A DNA stretch of 64,000 bases from Flavivirga sp. 57AJ16. Its GTDB lineage: Bacteria; Bacteroidota; Bacteroidia; Flavobacteriales; Flavobacteriaceae. The notes beneath the pieces were generated by a model that did not search any database, was not told the DNA's origin, and saw nothing but the letters and a program-made list of their open reading frames with translations. Below, in pieces: positions 35,721-45,204 of this stretch (its first letter is position 1; each line of letters opens with the position of its first letter). The translations under genes were made by a program, and so were the position numbers. The stretch lies in the NCBI RefSeq assembly GCF_028736925.1, contig NZ_JAQZAT010000019.1, forward strand, positions 1-64,000, read 5' to 3'.

Positions 35721-37095
35721 GATTATTTTTGATTAATTGGTTACTATATTTTTTAAATTCCTTAACAACCTTAGACCCCAAAATTAATGTTGCTATCATG
35801 GTTGGAACCGCCATAAGGGCAAAAGTGCCATCAATTAAATTTAACATCACACTAAAAGGGGCCGTAGCAGCTAATATAATGCTTACAATATAAATGTAAT
35901 TATAATAGTGTTTTTTCTCTGCACCTATTAAAAACGACATACATTTTGTACCATAGTATGCATAAGAAAATAATGAGGACACACTAAAGATCAAAACACA
36001 AAGCATGAGTAAATATTTACCATAAACGGGCATAGCATGGGTAAATGCAGCCGCTGTTAAACTAACGCCATTATCTGAGGTTGTTTCCCAAACACCTGTT
36101 ACTAAAATAGCCAAAGCTGTTAATGTACAAACAACCAATGTATCTATAGCGGGGCCTAACATGGCCACTAAACCTTCACGCACGGGTTCATCCGTTTTTG
36201 CTGCACCATGTGCCATGGGGGCTGTTCCTATACCAGCTTCATTCGAAAAGGCACCACGACGAATTCCCAATAAAATAAGTGCTCCAAGTACGCCTCCTAA
36301 AAATGGTTCGTCTGTAAAATGATTAGCGGTAAAAGCATCAGTGAAAATCATCATAAAATATTTAGGAACCACCTCATAATTAGAAATTAAGATAAATAAG
36401 ACCAGCAGAAAATACAATAACACCATAGAGGGCACCATTTTAGAAGCGGCATGACTAATACGTTTTAATCCACCAAGAATAACTACCGAGGTCGACGAGA
36501 CCAAAACCAAGGCAATGATGAGATTAGACCTTAAATCAACGGCAACGCCATTTGGTATTAATATAATATCATTTATGGCCTGTGTTAATTGATTCACATT
36601 AACTACAGGTAATGCGCCTATCATTCCAAAAAAACTAAACACAATAGCTAAAGGTTTCCAATGTTTCCCCAGGCCTTCCATAATAAAGTACATAGGGCCT
36701 CCTTGTAAGTCGCCTTTACTATCTTTTCCTCGATACATAATGGCCAAAGTGGAAGTAAAAAACTTGGTCGACATCCCAACAATAGCACTCACCCACATCC
36801 AAAACATCGCGCCAGGACCACCTACAGAAATCGCTACCGCTACACCTGCAATATTGCCCATACCTATCGTAGAAGAAAGCGCAGTCGTTAAGGCTTTAAA
36901 ATGACTAATCTGCCCAGGATCGTCAGGATCGTCATACTTACCCCGTAATACTTCAATAGCATGACCAATAAACCTAAATGGTAAAAACCTTGACAGTATT
37001 AATAGGTACAATCCGCCTCCAATAAGCAGTACTACTAAAGGCAATCCCCAGGCATAATCTGAAAAAGATTTAACAATTTGTTCCAATCGATTCAT
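35707..37095 (-). CDS. Alanine/glycine:cation symporter (AgcS family)
   Basis: A 462-residue membrane protein with ALSSTIGMGNIAGVAVAISV (about 71-90), MYRGKDSKGDLQGGPMYFI and GIRRGAFSNEAGIGTAPMAH, the family signatures of Na+/alanine symporters. It is the first gene of the AgcS-DUF4212-SSS group, overlapping the next gene by 14 bases. Its presence in the acetate group is not standard and may mean co-use of alanine or glycine as carbon source. Confidence 0.93.
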   Translation of the reverse strand: MNRLEQIVKSFSDYAWGLPLVVLLIGGGLYLLILSRFLPFRFIGHAIEVLRGKYDDPDDPGQISHFKALTTALSSTIGMGNIAGVAVAISVGGPGAMFWMWVSAIVGMSTKFFTSTLAIMYRGKDSKGDLQGGPMYFIMEGLGKHWKPLAIVFSFFGMIGALPVVNVNQLTQAINDIILIPNGVAVDLRSNLIIALVLVSSTSVVILGGLKRISHAASKMVPSMVLLYFLLVLFILISNYEVVPKYFMMIFTDAFTANHFTDEPFLGGVLGALILLGIRRGAFSNEAGIGTAPMAHGAAKTDEPVREGLVAMLGPAIDTLVVCTLTALAILVTGVWETTSDNGVSLTAAAFTHAMPVYGKYLLMLCVLIFSVSSLFSYAYYGTKCMSFLIGAEKKHYYNYIYIVSIILAATAPFSVMLNLIDGTFALMAVPTMIATLILGSKVVKEFKKYSNQLIKNNHDEK

Positions 37096-37174
37096 AATTC
37101 CTTGTTAGTTGAATTTATAAATGTATTAAAACTATGTCGATTAATAATGATCGTTATGAATACCTTTTGAATGA

Positions 37175-37560
37175 ACCTACCGTGTATATACCTTTTTAAA
37201 AAAGACACGAATTGCACAAATTTTCACTAATGAGAATGTTTAAAAAGTCTTTATAATTTGATATGTCAGGTTGAGTACTTCGATAAACTCAGCATAGGCT
37301 CTGTCGAAACCTATTGTTGATTATCAGTGATTTAAAACATTTCGACTTTAGTTTATGCTGAGCGCCCGCCTGCCGGACGGTCAGGGAGCCGAAGTAAATC
37401 AATGTGACATAGCCTTTACTTTTTAGACCTTTAAGCCTATGCAGGCTGGGAGTTCGTGTTCGTTTTGAGCCAATCACGCCATAAAGTATTGGATTCGCAT
37501 TAATTAGTGTCATTCGTGTCCAAACTTTTTATTATTCAATATTTGTATGAATACGATAGT
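37175..37560. repeat. Interrupted copy of the 26038-26247 element with a nested repeat
   Basis: The left end CCTACCGTGTATATACC with AAAAAGACACGAATTGCACA and the right part GTGTCATTCGTGTCCAAAC match the ends of the 26-kb element. Between them (37262-37405) is another dispersed unit: GTCAGGTTGAGTACTTCGAT, matching the complement of 57121-57168, and GACTTTAGTTTATGCTGAGC, matching the complement at 19190 and 57070. Confidence 0.6.
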
Positions 37561-37598
37561 TGAAAGAACGGGGTGTGACCTATCGCTTTTAGGATAAT

Positions 37599-37793
37599 CT
37601 CGCAAAGACGCAAAGGAAATATCGCCAACTATTATTGATATACTGTTTATTGATATACTGTTTATTGATAATTGAATTCGTAAATCTCTTAAAGTATGTC
37701 GGCTGGTCATTACCGCAATGGGCTCTTTTTAAATCAATCGGGCTTGATAAACCTCTGAATGTTGTGTGGGTCTCGCAAAGACGCAAAGGAAAT
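37599..37793 (+). repeat. Direct 22-base repeat and short tandem repeat
   Basis: CTCGCAAAGACGCAAAGGAA is found at 37600 and again at 37772. Just after the first copy the 15-base unit ATTGATATACTGTTT is repeated in tandem about 2.4 times (37633-37670). Origin unknown. Confidence 0.6.
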
Positions 37794-37885
37794 ACTGCTA
37801 ACTATTATTGAATTATATTTATTGCTAGTTGAATTCACAAATTGTATTAAATTTACTCTAAGTTCAATATTTAAAACAAACCCCG

Positions 37886-38260
37886 ATGGCTTACGACGAA
37901 TATTTAGCAGATAGAATACGGCAACAACTCCTGGAAAAACGAGCGGTCTTTACGGAACTTAAAATGATGGGAGGTTTATGTTTTAAGGTCGATAATAAAA
38001 TGCTTTGCGGGATTCACTTAGATAAAAAATACGGGGATCATTTATTAATGGCCCGTGTTGGCGAATCTGTATATGAAGCGGAGCTTGACAAACCGGAATG
38101 TTTGCCCATGGACTTTACGGGGCGCCCCATGCGAGGGTATATTTTTGTAACACCTGATGGTTTTGACACTGAAGACGACTTGTCGTATTGGTTGGATTTA
38201 TGCATTGCTTTTAACCCATTGGCAAAGGCCAGTAAGCCAAAGAAGAAGAAAATCAAATAA
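37886..38260 (+). CDS. TfoX N-terminal-domain protein
   Basis: A 124-residue protein resembling the TfoX/Sxy N-terminal domain: VFTELKMMGGLCFKVDNKML, MARVGESVYEAEL and MDFTGRPMRGYIFVTPDG. In Proteobacteria TfoX induces competence genes, but short Bacteroidetes proteins with only this domain have no shown role. It ends in a lysine-rich tail (KPKKKKIK). The chromate-type transporter gene starts 28 bases later on the same strand. Confidence 0.88.
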   Translation: MAYDEYLADRIRQQLLEKRAVFTELKMMGGLCFKVDNKMLCGIHLDKKYGDHLLMARVGESVYEAELDKPECLPMDFTGRPMRGYIFVTPDGFDTEDDLSYWLDLCIAFNPLAKASKPKKKKIK

Positions 38261-38288
38261 TACGCTATATATCCTTGAACATCACAAC

Positions 38289-39410
38289 ATGTCCAAAAAA
38301 ACGAAACCCATAGAAATTGCCAAACTATTTTTAAAATTAGGCAGTATCGCATTTGGTGGCCCTGCTGCTCATATAGCTATGATGGAAGATGAGGTGGTTA
38401 AGAAAAGAAAGTGGATGACACAAGAACACTTTCTCGATCTTGTTGGTGCCACCAACTTAATTCCAGGGCCTAACTCTACGGAAATGACCATGCACTGCGG
38501 ACATGAACGCGCTGGGTGGAAAGGTTTATTAGTCGCTGGAATTTGCTTTATTTTTCCAGCGGTTGTTATTACTTCTGTATTGGCGTACCTCTATCAGGAA
38601 TATGGTCAGTTACCAAAAGTAGAACCTTTTATTTATGGTATTAAACCTGCGGTTATTGCCATTATTTTAATGGCAGCTTTCCGTCTTGGCAAAAAGGCCA
38701 TTAAAAATACAGAGCTAGCTATCTTAGGTAGTGCCACCTTAGCGGCCTGTGTATTTGGAGTCAATGAAATAGCAGCACTTTTTGGTTGTGGCTTACTGGG
38801 TTTAGCACTTTATTTTATCAAAAAAAAAAGCAGCAACTTAAACAGTTTTATACCGCTTTTAATATTTCAGGCAACGGATCCATTAAAAATAGGGGGGCTA
38901 AAAATATTTCTTACCTTTTTAAAAGTGGGTGCTATTTTATACGGCAGCGGTTATGTGTTATTTGCTTTTCTCGATACCGAATTGGTTGCAAACGGATGGT
39001 TAACAAGACAGGCACTCATTGATGCGGTTGCCATCGGACAGATCACACCGGGCCCTGTTTTATCGACCGCTACATTTATTGGCTGGCAAATGCATGGTAT
39101 TTGGGGTGCCATGGCTGCAACCATTGGGATTTTTCTTCCTTCCTTTCTTTTCGTCTTCATCTTAAATCCTTTGATTCCCAAAATGCGGAAATCAAAAATC
39201 ATGAGGGCGTTTTTAGATGCCGTTAACGTTGCGGCTGTTGCCTTAATCCTTACTGTCTGCATCAATATGATAAAAGATACGGTTACAGATTGGCGAACTG
39301 TTTTAATAGCAGTCGTTAGTTTAGTAGTCATTTTTGTTTTTAAGAAACTAAATAGTGCTTTTATTGTTTTGGGTGGCGCGGTGTTTGGGTTTTTGTTGAG
39401 TTTGATGTAA
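38289..39410 (+). CDS. chrA: Chromate transporter family protein (ChrA)
   Basis: The ATG at 38289 (MSKKTKPIEIAKLFLKLGSI) gives 373 residues; a longer frame begins inside the TfoX gene and is unlikely. Two homologous membrane halves are seen: FGGPAAHIAMMEDEVV with NLIPGPNSTEM in the first and GSGYVLFAFLDTELV with GQITPGPVLSTATFIG in the second, the LCHR-type ChrA layout. The family exports chromate, but in organisms not exposed to it the natural anion is unknown. Confidence 0.9.
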   Translation: MSKKTKPIEIAKLFLKLGSIAFGGPAAHIAMMEDEVVKKRKWMTQEHFLDLVGATNLIPGPNSTEMTMHCGHERAGWKGLLVAGICFIFPAVVITSVLAYLYQEYGQLPKVEPFIYGIKPAVIAIILMAAFRLGKKAIKNTELAILGSATLAACVFGVNEIAALFGCGLLGLALYFIKKKSSNLNSFIPLLIFQATDPLKIGGLKIFLTFLKVGAILYGSGYVLFAFLDTELVANGWLTRQALIDAVAIGQITPGPVLSTATFIGWQMHGIWGAMAATIGIFLPSFLFVFILNPLIPKMRKSKIMRAFLDAVNVAAVALILTVCINMIKDTVTDWRTVLIAVVSLVVIFVFKKLNSAFIVLGGAVFGFLLSLM

Positions 39411-39421
39411 AACCCACTTAA

Positions 39422-39716
39422 GTATTAACACAGTATACAATACTAACAAAATAGCAGTAAAAGCAGGAGATAAAGATTCTCAAAAAGTTATTGAAATATT
39501 ACAAAAACCCATATTTACAAAAGGATGCTTGGAGTTACAACTGGCAAAGGGTTTTATAAATACCCTAACCCTGCTTATAAAAGTGAAGGCTTTATTAAAA
39601 TGTCCAGAATGTTCGAAAAATTAAAACGTGCTACAACAAAACGTATAAAATTTATAACAAATTTGTCTAAGATTTTGGCTGCAGTCTATTTTTTCTATTC
39701 GGTTTGTATTTACTAA
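39422..39716 (+). pseudogene. Remnant of a 3-hydroxyacyl-CoA dehydrogenase C-terminus
   Basis: One frame reads INTVYNTNKIAVKAGDKDSQ...EILQKPIFTKG; after a shift near 39524 the next frame reads MLGVTTGKGFYKYPNPAYKS. LGVxTGKGFYxYPNPxY is the conserved C-terminal end of 3-hydroxybutyryl-CoA dehydrogenases. The NAD-binding part is absent. It lies between chrA and the Fic gene. Confidence 0.55.
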
Positions 39717-39876
39717 GTTAGGCCCTTGAAACACGCAACTAATCTTATACAAATATGTTGCCTGTAAGCAAAAAAATGACAGTGCGGAGATTAATAGCTG
39801 TAATCTAAGCATATTTTACGGGAAATATTTCTTTTGCGGAGAATAAGCAGTATATTTACCGCATAATTTGCGTAGA

Positions 39877-41001
39877 ATGAAAATTTATATACACGAAAAA
39901 GAAAACTGGACTGACTTTACTTGGGACCATAAGAAAGTGATGACAAAACTAGGTGAAGCTAGAAATCAACAAGGCAGGCTTCTTGGGAAAATGGAATCCC
40001 TGGGCTTTGATTTACAAAATGAAGCGGTATTGAACACCTTAACTTTAGATGTTATAAAATCATCTGAAATCGAAGGCGATTTTTTAGAAATAGAACAAGT
40101 ACGTTCTTCAATTGCTCGAAGACTAGGAATTGAAATTGCAGGCTCAGTAGAATCGGATCGCCATGTTGAAGGTATAGTTGAAATGATGCTTGACGCTACG
40201 CAAAGATATAACTTGCCTTTAACTAAAGACAGATTGTTTGGGTGGCATGCAGCACTGTTCCCTTCAGGTTGGAGTAATCTTTATAAAATCACAGTTGCCG
40301 ACTGGAGAAAAGACACGACTGGTCCTATGCAAGTTGTGTCAGGACCTATGGGAAAAGAAAAAGTTCATTATCAAGCTCCGAGTTCTGACAGAATAGAACC
40401 AGAAATAATAAAATTTCTGGAATGGTTTGAAAACGAGCATGAAATAGACTTGGTTCTTAAAGCAGCTATTGCTCATTTATGGTTCGTAACAATTCACCCA
40501 TTCGACGATGGAAACGGACGAATTACAAGAGCAATTACAGATATGACATTGACTCGTTCTGACAAAAGTATCAGGCGGTTCTACAGTATGTCTGCGCAAA
40601 TTAGAGTTGAAAGAAAACAGTACTATGAAAAACTTGAAAAAACACAAAAAGGAAATTCAGATATAACAGAATGGGTTTTGTGGTTTTTGCAATGTTTAAT
40701 AAATGCTATTGACTCCACAGAAGAAACTTTATCGAAAATATTTCATAAAGCAGAATTTTGGAAATTACATTCCATTACAATTCTTAATAACAGGCAACAA
40801 AAAATAATAAACAGAATGCTTGATGGATTTGACGGAAAGTTAACAACTTCGAAATGGGGAAAAATCAACAAGTGCTCTCAAGATACAGCTCTTCGAGATA
40901 TTCAAGATTTGATTAAAAAAGATATCTTAAAAAAAGAAGCTAGTGGTGGACGAAGCACTAGTTATGAATTGAAAGAACTGCCTGACCATAACGAAGTATA
41001 A
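39877..41001 (+). CDS. Fic-family AMP transferase with DUF4172 and winged-helix ends
   Basis: The ATG at 39877 gives 374 residues; a TTG three codons upstream is possible. It has an N-terminal DUF4172-like region with the inhibitory helix motif SSEIEG (about 67-72, class II Fic), the Fic core with catalytic HPFDDGNGRITR (about 207-218), the flap region KVHYQAP, and a C-terminal winged helix (SQDTALRDIQDLIKKDIL). Fic enzymes add AMP to hydroxyl side chains; Arg of the inhibitory contact is present. No antitoxin gene is beside it, as expected for a self-inhibited type. Confidence 0.93.
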   Translation: MKIYIHEKENWTDFTWDHKKVMTKLGEARNQQGRLLGKMESLGFDLQNEAVLNTLTLDVIKSSEIEGDFLEIEQVRSSIARRLGIEIAGSVESDRHVEGIVEMMLDATQRYNLPLTKDRLFGWHAALFPSGWSNLYKITVADWRKDTTGPMQVVSGPMGKEKVHYQAPSSDRIEPEIIKFLEWFENEHEIDLVLKAAIAHLWFVTIHPFDDGNGRITRAITDMTLTRSDKSIRRFYSMSAQIRVERKQYYEKLEKTQKGNSDITEWVLWFLQCLINAIDSTEETLSKIFHKAEFWKLHSITILNNRQQKIINRMLDGFDGKLTTSKWGKINKCSQDTALRDIQDLIKKDILKKEASGGRSTSYELKELPDHNEV

Positions 41002-41192
41002 AAAACAATAGTCGAGATAGTAGTAATATCAAGGGTTGTTGCCCACTTCAACTTTTCCCTAAATTAACAGTAAAGCACTATGCATCCGACTACTACCCTT
41101 ACATCAACCGTTGTAATAAATACCATTCCTCGAAACGTTATTTCATTAGCAATACATCAATCATACCAAAGCACAACACACAAAGAAAAGTT

Positions 41193-42140
41193 CTACCCCA
41201 AATACCCCAACACATTCCCTTCAATACGTTCCTGTATATTAGAAACATCTGCTTTTACAAAGGTTTCGCCCGTAATATTCTCGTAAAGCTCTATATAACG
41301 CTCACTAACAGATTCAATATAATCATCGCTCATAAAAGGCACCGTCTGTCCTTCCAATCCTTGAAAGCCATTGCTTATTAACCATTGGCGTACAAACTCT
41401 TTAGAAAGCTGTTTCTGCGCTTCTCCTCTATCCTGACGTTCTTGATAGCCATCTGCATAAAAATAACGAGAAGAATCCGGGGTATGTATTTCATCAATGA
41501 GTACAATTTGTCCGTCCTTGGTTTTTCCAAACTCATATTTAGTATCTACTAAAATAAGGCCTCGGGATGCCGCAATGTCACTGCCACGTTGAAACAGTTT
41601 ACGCGTATAATCTTCTAACACCACATAGTCGGCTTCCGAAACAATCCCACGTCTTAGAATATCCTCACGAGAGATATCCTCATCATGATCCCCTTGTTCC
41701 GCCTTAGTTGCAGGTGTAATAATAGGCTCTGGGAACTTATCGTTTTCTTTCATGCCTTCTGGCATAGGCACACCACAAAGCAAGCGCTTACCAGCTTTAT
41801 ATTCGCGTGCTGCATGCCCGGACATATACCCACGTATCACCATTTCCACCTTAAAGGGGGCACATAGATGGCCTACGGCTACATTAGGGTCTGGTGTCGC
41901 CGTTAACCAGTTAGGGACTAAATCTTCGGTCGCAGCCATCATTTTGGTCGCAATCTGATTTAAGATTTGCCCTTTATATGGAATCCCTTTGGGCATCACA
42001 ACATCAAACGCAGAAAGTCTGTCGGTTGCAATCATGACCAATTCATCATCATTGATATTGTATACTTCCCTTACTTTTCCTTTGTAAACACTCTTTTGGT
42101 TTGGAAAATTGAAATTGGTATCTATTATGGTGTTACTCAT
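41193..42140 (-). CDS. purC: Phosphoribosylaminoimidazole-succinocarboxamide synthase
   Basis: A 315-residue SAICAR synthetase of the longer type. [11 protein letters not shown] (P-loop-like start), [38 protein letters not shown] and the late [20 protein letters not shown] are all present. It couples aspartate to CAIR with ATP in purine synthesis. It stands alone among purine genes here. The PhoH gene is upstream on the same strand, separated by 121 bases with a hairpin. Confidence 0.97.
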   Translation of the reverse strand: MSNTIIDTNFNFPNQKSVYKGKVREVYNINDDELVMIATDRLSAFDVVMPKGIPYKGQILNQIATKMMAATEDLVPNWLTATPDPNVAVGHLCAPFKVEMVIRGYMSGHAAREYKAGKRLLCGVPMPEGMKENDKFPEPIITPATKAEQGDHDEDISREDILRRGIVSEADYVVLEDYTRKLFQRGSDIAASRGLILVDTKYEFGKTKDGQIVLIDEIHTPDSSRYFYADGYQERQDRGEAQKQLSKEFVRQWLISNGFQGLEGQTVPFMSDDYIESVSERYIELYENITGETFVKADVSNIQERIEGNVLGYLG

Positions 42141-42163
42141 AGCCCTCTCTGTCTTTCAGATAG

Positions 42164-42180
42164 CTCTCCCTAAGGGAGAG
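42164..42180 (-). other. Hairpin between phoH and purC
   Basis: CTCTCCCTAAGGGAGAG forms a perfect stem. A second one, TTTCCCCTTTGGGGAAA, is at about 42226-42242. They lie between the PhoH stop and the purC start and may attenuate read-through or be repeat units. Confidence 0.5.
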
Positions 42181-42261
42181 AAACTCTTTTTAAATTAATA
42201 TTTATGTTATTGTAATCCGCTAATTTTCCCCTTTGGGGAAATGTCCAAAGGACAATAGGGA

Positions 42262-43215
42262 TTAGGATCTGTTCTCTATCCCTTCATAAGCCTCAATCAC
42301 CTTTTTAACCAGTTTGTGACGAATCACATCTTTATCATCTAAAAATACCATCCCTACACCATCTACATTTTTCAAAATCAACAACGCTTCTTTTAACCCC
42401 GAAATGGTACGACGCGGTAAATCTATTTGCCCGGGATCGCCAGTCAATAAAAACTTGGCGTTTTTGCCCATACGGGTTAAAAACATTTTCATTTGTGCAT
42501 GTGTTGTGTTTTGACCTTCATCTAAAATCACAAAAGCGTTATCAAGCGTTCGCCCACGCATAAATGCCAATGGTGCTATTTGAATGGTGCCTTTTTCTAT
42601 ATAGCTTGCCAACTTTTCGGGAGCGATCATATCACGTAATGCATCGTATAATGGTTGCATATAAGGGTCCAATTTTTCCTTTAGATCGCCTGGTAAAAAA
42701 CCTAAATTCTCACCTGCTTCAACGGCTGGACGGGTTAAAATAATACGCTTAACTTCCTTATTTTTTAGTGCTTGAACTGCCAACGCAACACCCGTATAGG
42801 TTTTGCCCGTACCAGCAGGGCCAATAGCAAAAACCATATCGTTTTTACGCATAAGCTCTACCAACTTACGCTGATTTGCCGTTTGCGCTTTTATAAGTTT
42901 ACCACCAACCCCATGCACGATAACTTCACCACTTTCTTTTGAGGTGGTATAATCGTCGCTACTTTGGCTTGTTAAAACGCGCTCAATAACATTCTCATCC
43001 AGCTTATTATATTTTGCAAAGTGCTTTAAAAGCATCGTGATTCTACGGTCGAATTCCTCTAATAGTTCCTCATCACCAAAGGCTTTAATTTTATTACCCC
43101 TTGCGACAATTTTGAGTTTAGGAAAATACTTTTTTAAAAGTGCTATATTGGCATTTTGTGCTCCGAAAAATTCTTTTGGAGTAATTTCTTCAAGTTCGAT
43201 TACAATTTCATTCAA
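42262..43215 (-). CDS. PhoH-family ATPase
   Basis: A 317-residue protein with an N-terminal KH-like part (about 1-100) and a P-loop ATPase domain: Walker A AIGPAGTGKTYTGVALAV (about 131-148), RPAVEAGENLGFLPGDLKEK, Walker B AFVILDEGQNTT and FLLTGDPGQIDLP. PhoH proteins (PhoL type) act in RNA handling, often with YbeY and ribosome maturation factors. The gene lies upstream of purC and divergent from the SAM hydrolase gene. Confidence 0.95.
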   Translation of the reverse strand: MNEIVIELEEITPKEFFGAQNANIALLKKYFPKLKIVARGNKIKAFGDEELLEEFDRRITMLLKHFAKYNKLDENVIERVLTSQSSDDYTTSKESGEVIVHGVGGKLIKAQTANQRKLVELMRKNDMVFAIGPAGTGKTYTGVALAVQALKNKEVKRIILTRPAVEAGENLGFLPGDLKEKLDPYMQPLYDALRDMIAPEKLASYIEKGTIQIAPLAFMRGRTLDNAFVILDEGQNTTHAQMKMFLTRMGKNAKFLLTGDPGQIDLPRRTISGLKEALLILKNVDGVGMVFLDDKDVIRHKLVKKVIEAYEGIENRS

Positions 43216-43452
43216 AGGCGTGGATTTTATTTTTGCATTTCATCAGATTTTAAATGAAAATAATATTTAATCGATGAAATGATTTCATTAGTTTTATTCA
43301 GTTTTTCTTATTTCTTTAAATACGTCTTCATGAACCTACATTTTTCATGCAAAACATAAAATGAAAACGAAAATTTTATGTAGGTTTGTTAAAACTCAAA
43401 AATACATAAATTTGGGTGACCAAACGCTAAAAACATATCAACAATTTTGCCA

Positions 43453-44289
43453 ATGGCGATAATAACATTAACTACCGATTTTGGTGAAAAAGATCACTTT
43501 GCTGGCGCAACAAAAGGGGCCATTTATAGCGAACTTCCAGATGCTAGGATTGTTGATATCTCTCATTCTATTTCGCCTTTTAGTATTCCTGAAGCGGCTT
43601 ATATAATCAAAAATGTGTACAGTAGTTTTCCTAAAGGCACAATACATATTATTGGTATTGATTCTGAAATAACCCCAGAAAATAAACACATTGCCGTAAA
43701 ACTGGACGATCATTTTTTTATTTGTGCAAATAATGGTATTATGAGCATGATCTGTGCAGAAATTTCTCCCGACAAAATTGTAGAAATTAATATCCATGAT
43801 AAAATACAAACAAGCTTTCCCGTTCTAGATGTATTTGTAAAAGCGGCATGCCATATTGCACGCGGAGGCACTTTAGAAATTATTGGAAAAACTATTGATG
43901 AGATAAAACCTATTAAGAACGTTGTCCCTTATGTAAATGATGATAAAACGCAAATTATTGGTAGAGTTATTTATATAGACAACTACGGTAACGTGATTAC
44001 AAACATTAAAAGAAGCTTCTTTGAGGCGATACAGAAAGGACGTGATTTTGAGATTTCGGCAAGAAACAATAAATTTAAGACCATTTATGAAAAATACAGT
44101 GATTTTGTTAATTTCGAAATAGAAGAAAGCAAACGGAACGATGAAGGCCGAGGGCTAGTGGTTTTTAATTCCGGTGATTTTTTGGAAATTGCCGTCTACA
44201 AAAGTAATAGCAGTACCGTTGGTAGTGCATCAACGCTTATGGGGCTTGACTTAATGGATACTGTAAGTGTTAATTTCATAAAAGCATAA
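43453..44289 (+). CDS. S-adenosylmethionine hydrolase (DUF62, halogenase-like)
   Basis: The ATG at 43453 (MAIITLTTDFGEKDHFAGAT) gives 278 residues; a TTG two codons upstream is less likely. TTDFGxxD, ISHSISPFSIPEAAYIIKNV and the late DNYGNVITNIKR are the signature elements of the SAM hydroxide adenosyltransferase family, related to fluorinases and chlorinases. The product hydrolyses SAM to adenosine and methionine; no halide-specific loop can be claimed. The monooxygenase-like gene follows after 2 bases. Confidence 0.93.
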   Translation: MAIITLTTDFGEKDHFAGATKGAIYSELPDARIVDISHSISPFSIPEAAYIIKNVYSSFPKGTIHIIGIDSEITPENKHIAVKLDDHFFICANNGIMSMICAEISPDKIVEINIHDKIQTSFPVLDVFVKAACHIARGGTLEIIGKTIDEIKPIKNVVPYVNDDKTQIIGRVIYIDNYGNVITNIKRSFFEAIQKGRDFEISARNNKFKTIYEKYSDFVNFEIEESKRNDEGRGLVVFNSGDFLEIAVYKSNSSTVGSASTLMGLDLMDTVSVNFIKA

Positions 44290-44291
44290 GC

Positions 44292-44588
44292 ATGTTTGTT
44301 AGAATTGTAAAAATGGGGTTTCACGAACAAAATACCGAAACCTTTCTAGCTCATTTTAAAGCTAATAAAGAAAAAATAAGACATTTTAAAGGCTGTCGAT
44401 TATTAGAGCTTTATAGAGATAAAAACGACCCATCCATCTTTTTTACCTATAGTTATTGGGAAACTGAAAACGATTTAGAACATTACAGACAATCTGATGT
44501 TTTTAAAAATGTTTGGGCCAAAACCAAACCTTTATTTAATAGGCCTCCCATGGCGTGGAGTGTTGATAAATTAGAATCTTTAATTTGA
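44292..44588 (+). CDS. Antibiotic biosynthesis monooxygenase (ABM)-domain protein
   Basis: A 98-residue ferredoxin-like-fold protein. FVRIVKMGFHEQNTETFLAH, CRLLELYRDKNDPSIFFTYS and YWETENDLEHYRQSDVF are the usual ABM pattern, with the late W and H positions of the family. Members act as small monooxygenases or haem-degrading enzymes, but many are uncharacterised. It starts 2 bases after the SAM hydrolase stop. Confidence 0.85.
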   Translation: MFVRIVKMGFHEQNTETFLAHFKANKEKIRHFKGCRLLELYRDKNDPSIFFTYSYWETENDLEHYRQSDVFKNVWAKTKPLFNRPPMAWSVDKLESLI

Positions 44589-44611
44589 ATGTCCGAAAAA
44601 TAGAGAGGAAT

Positions 44612-44880
44612 ATGCACCATAAAGCACTACTGATGATCGATATGCAAAAGGGTTCCTTTACTCCGGAAACGCCCCGATATGATACGGATGGTGTTGTAAA
44701 CAGGATTAATTGTTTGGCCAACAAGTTTAGGGCTTCAGGAAACCATGTCTTTTATATTTAGCACGATGGCACTAAACATCATGATTTTATTCCCAATACA
44801 GAAGCATGGGAAATACTATCAGAATTAAAGATCTCTAAAAAAGATAAAACACCCTCCTTAATCCTCCCAGGGAGGAATCC
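44612..44880 (+). pseudogene. Isochorismatase-type cysteine hydrolase, broken and truncated
   Basis: From the ATG at 44612 the frame reads HHKALLMIDMQKGSFTPETP and SGNHVFYI, then a TAG at 44759-44761 where homologs have Gln (YIQHDG), then in the same frame HDGTKHHDFIPNTEAWEILS. After SKKDKT the family similarity is lost, so the catalytic Lys and Cys parts are missing. Nonsense mutation plus 3' deletion. Confidence 0.7.
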
Positions 44881-45204
44881 TAAACTTTTGAAATCGTTCC
44901 CTTGAGGGGATTTTAAAGGTGTTTTCGAAGCAATTCTGTTTAAATAAACAACTTTTCACATCAAAACCCATGTTCAAATGAAAGTACCTGCCGGCAGGCA
45001 GGAAATCACTAATTTTCACTACCATCCAAAAACATGTACTCAGCTTCCTACCTGCCGGCGAGGCAGGGACTGGGTCGTCTAAATAAGGGCATGGATAAAT
45101 TTGTTAGGGTGATCCTTCAAATAAAAAAATATAATTTTATAGATTAGCGCGTCACTTTAGTCGATCTTTAAGGGGCATTGAAAGTGGCGCACAAAATAAA
45201 AGAC
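44881..45204. other. Gene-free stretch before gldF with repeat scraps
   Basis: Palindromic CCTGCCGGCAGGCAGG (about 44988-45003) and the related CCTGCCGGCGAGGCAGG (about 45050) flank ACATGTACTCAGCTTCC, which resembles ACATGTGCTCAGCTT at 63290. The gldF promoter should be at the right end; no convincing -7 element was seen. Confidence 0.5.

Larger units (their letters stand above)
37096..37885. other. 790-base gene-free region built from nested repeats
   Basis: It includes the interrupted element 37175-37560 and the direct and tandem repeats at 37599-37793. Reading frames of 65-75 codons here have no recognisable domain and lie in repeat DNA. The AgcS promoter is expected at the left end. Confidence 0.6.

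Noticed and set aside
37289-37786. Frames of 65-74 codons in the 37-kb gap
   Set aside because: They lie in repeat units found elsewhere in non-coding DNA.
37599-37793. CRISPR-like direct repeats
   Set aside because: Only two copies, unequal surroundings, and no cas genes anywhere in the window.
39877-41001. Fic gene as a toxin-antitoxin or defence pair
   Set aside because: No partner gene; the SSEIEG motif shows a self-inhibited class II Fic protein.
43453-44289. SAM-dependent chlorinase or fluorinase
   Set aside because: The family is mostly SAM hydrolases, and no halide-site feature could be confirmed from the sequence.
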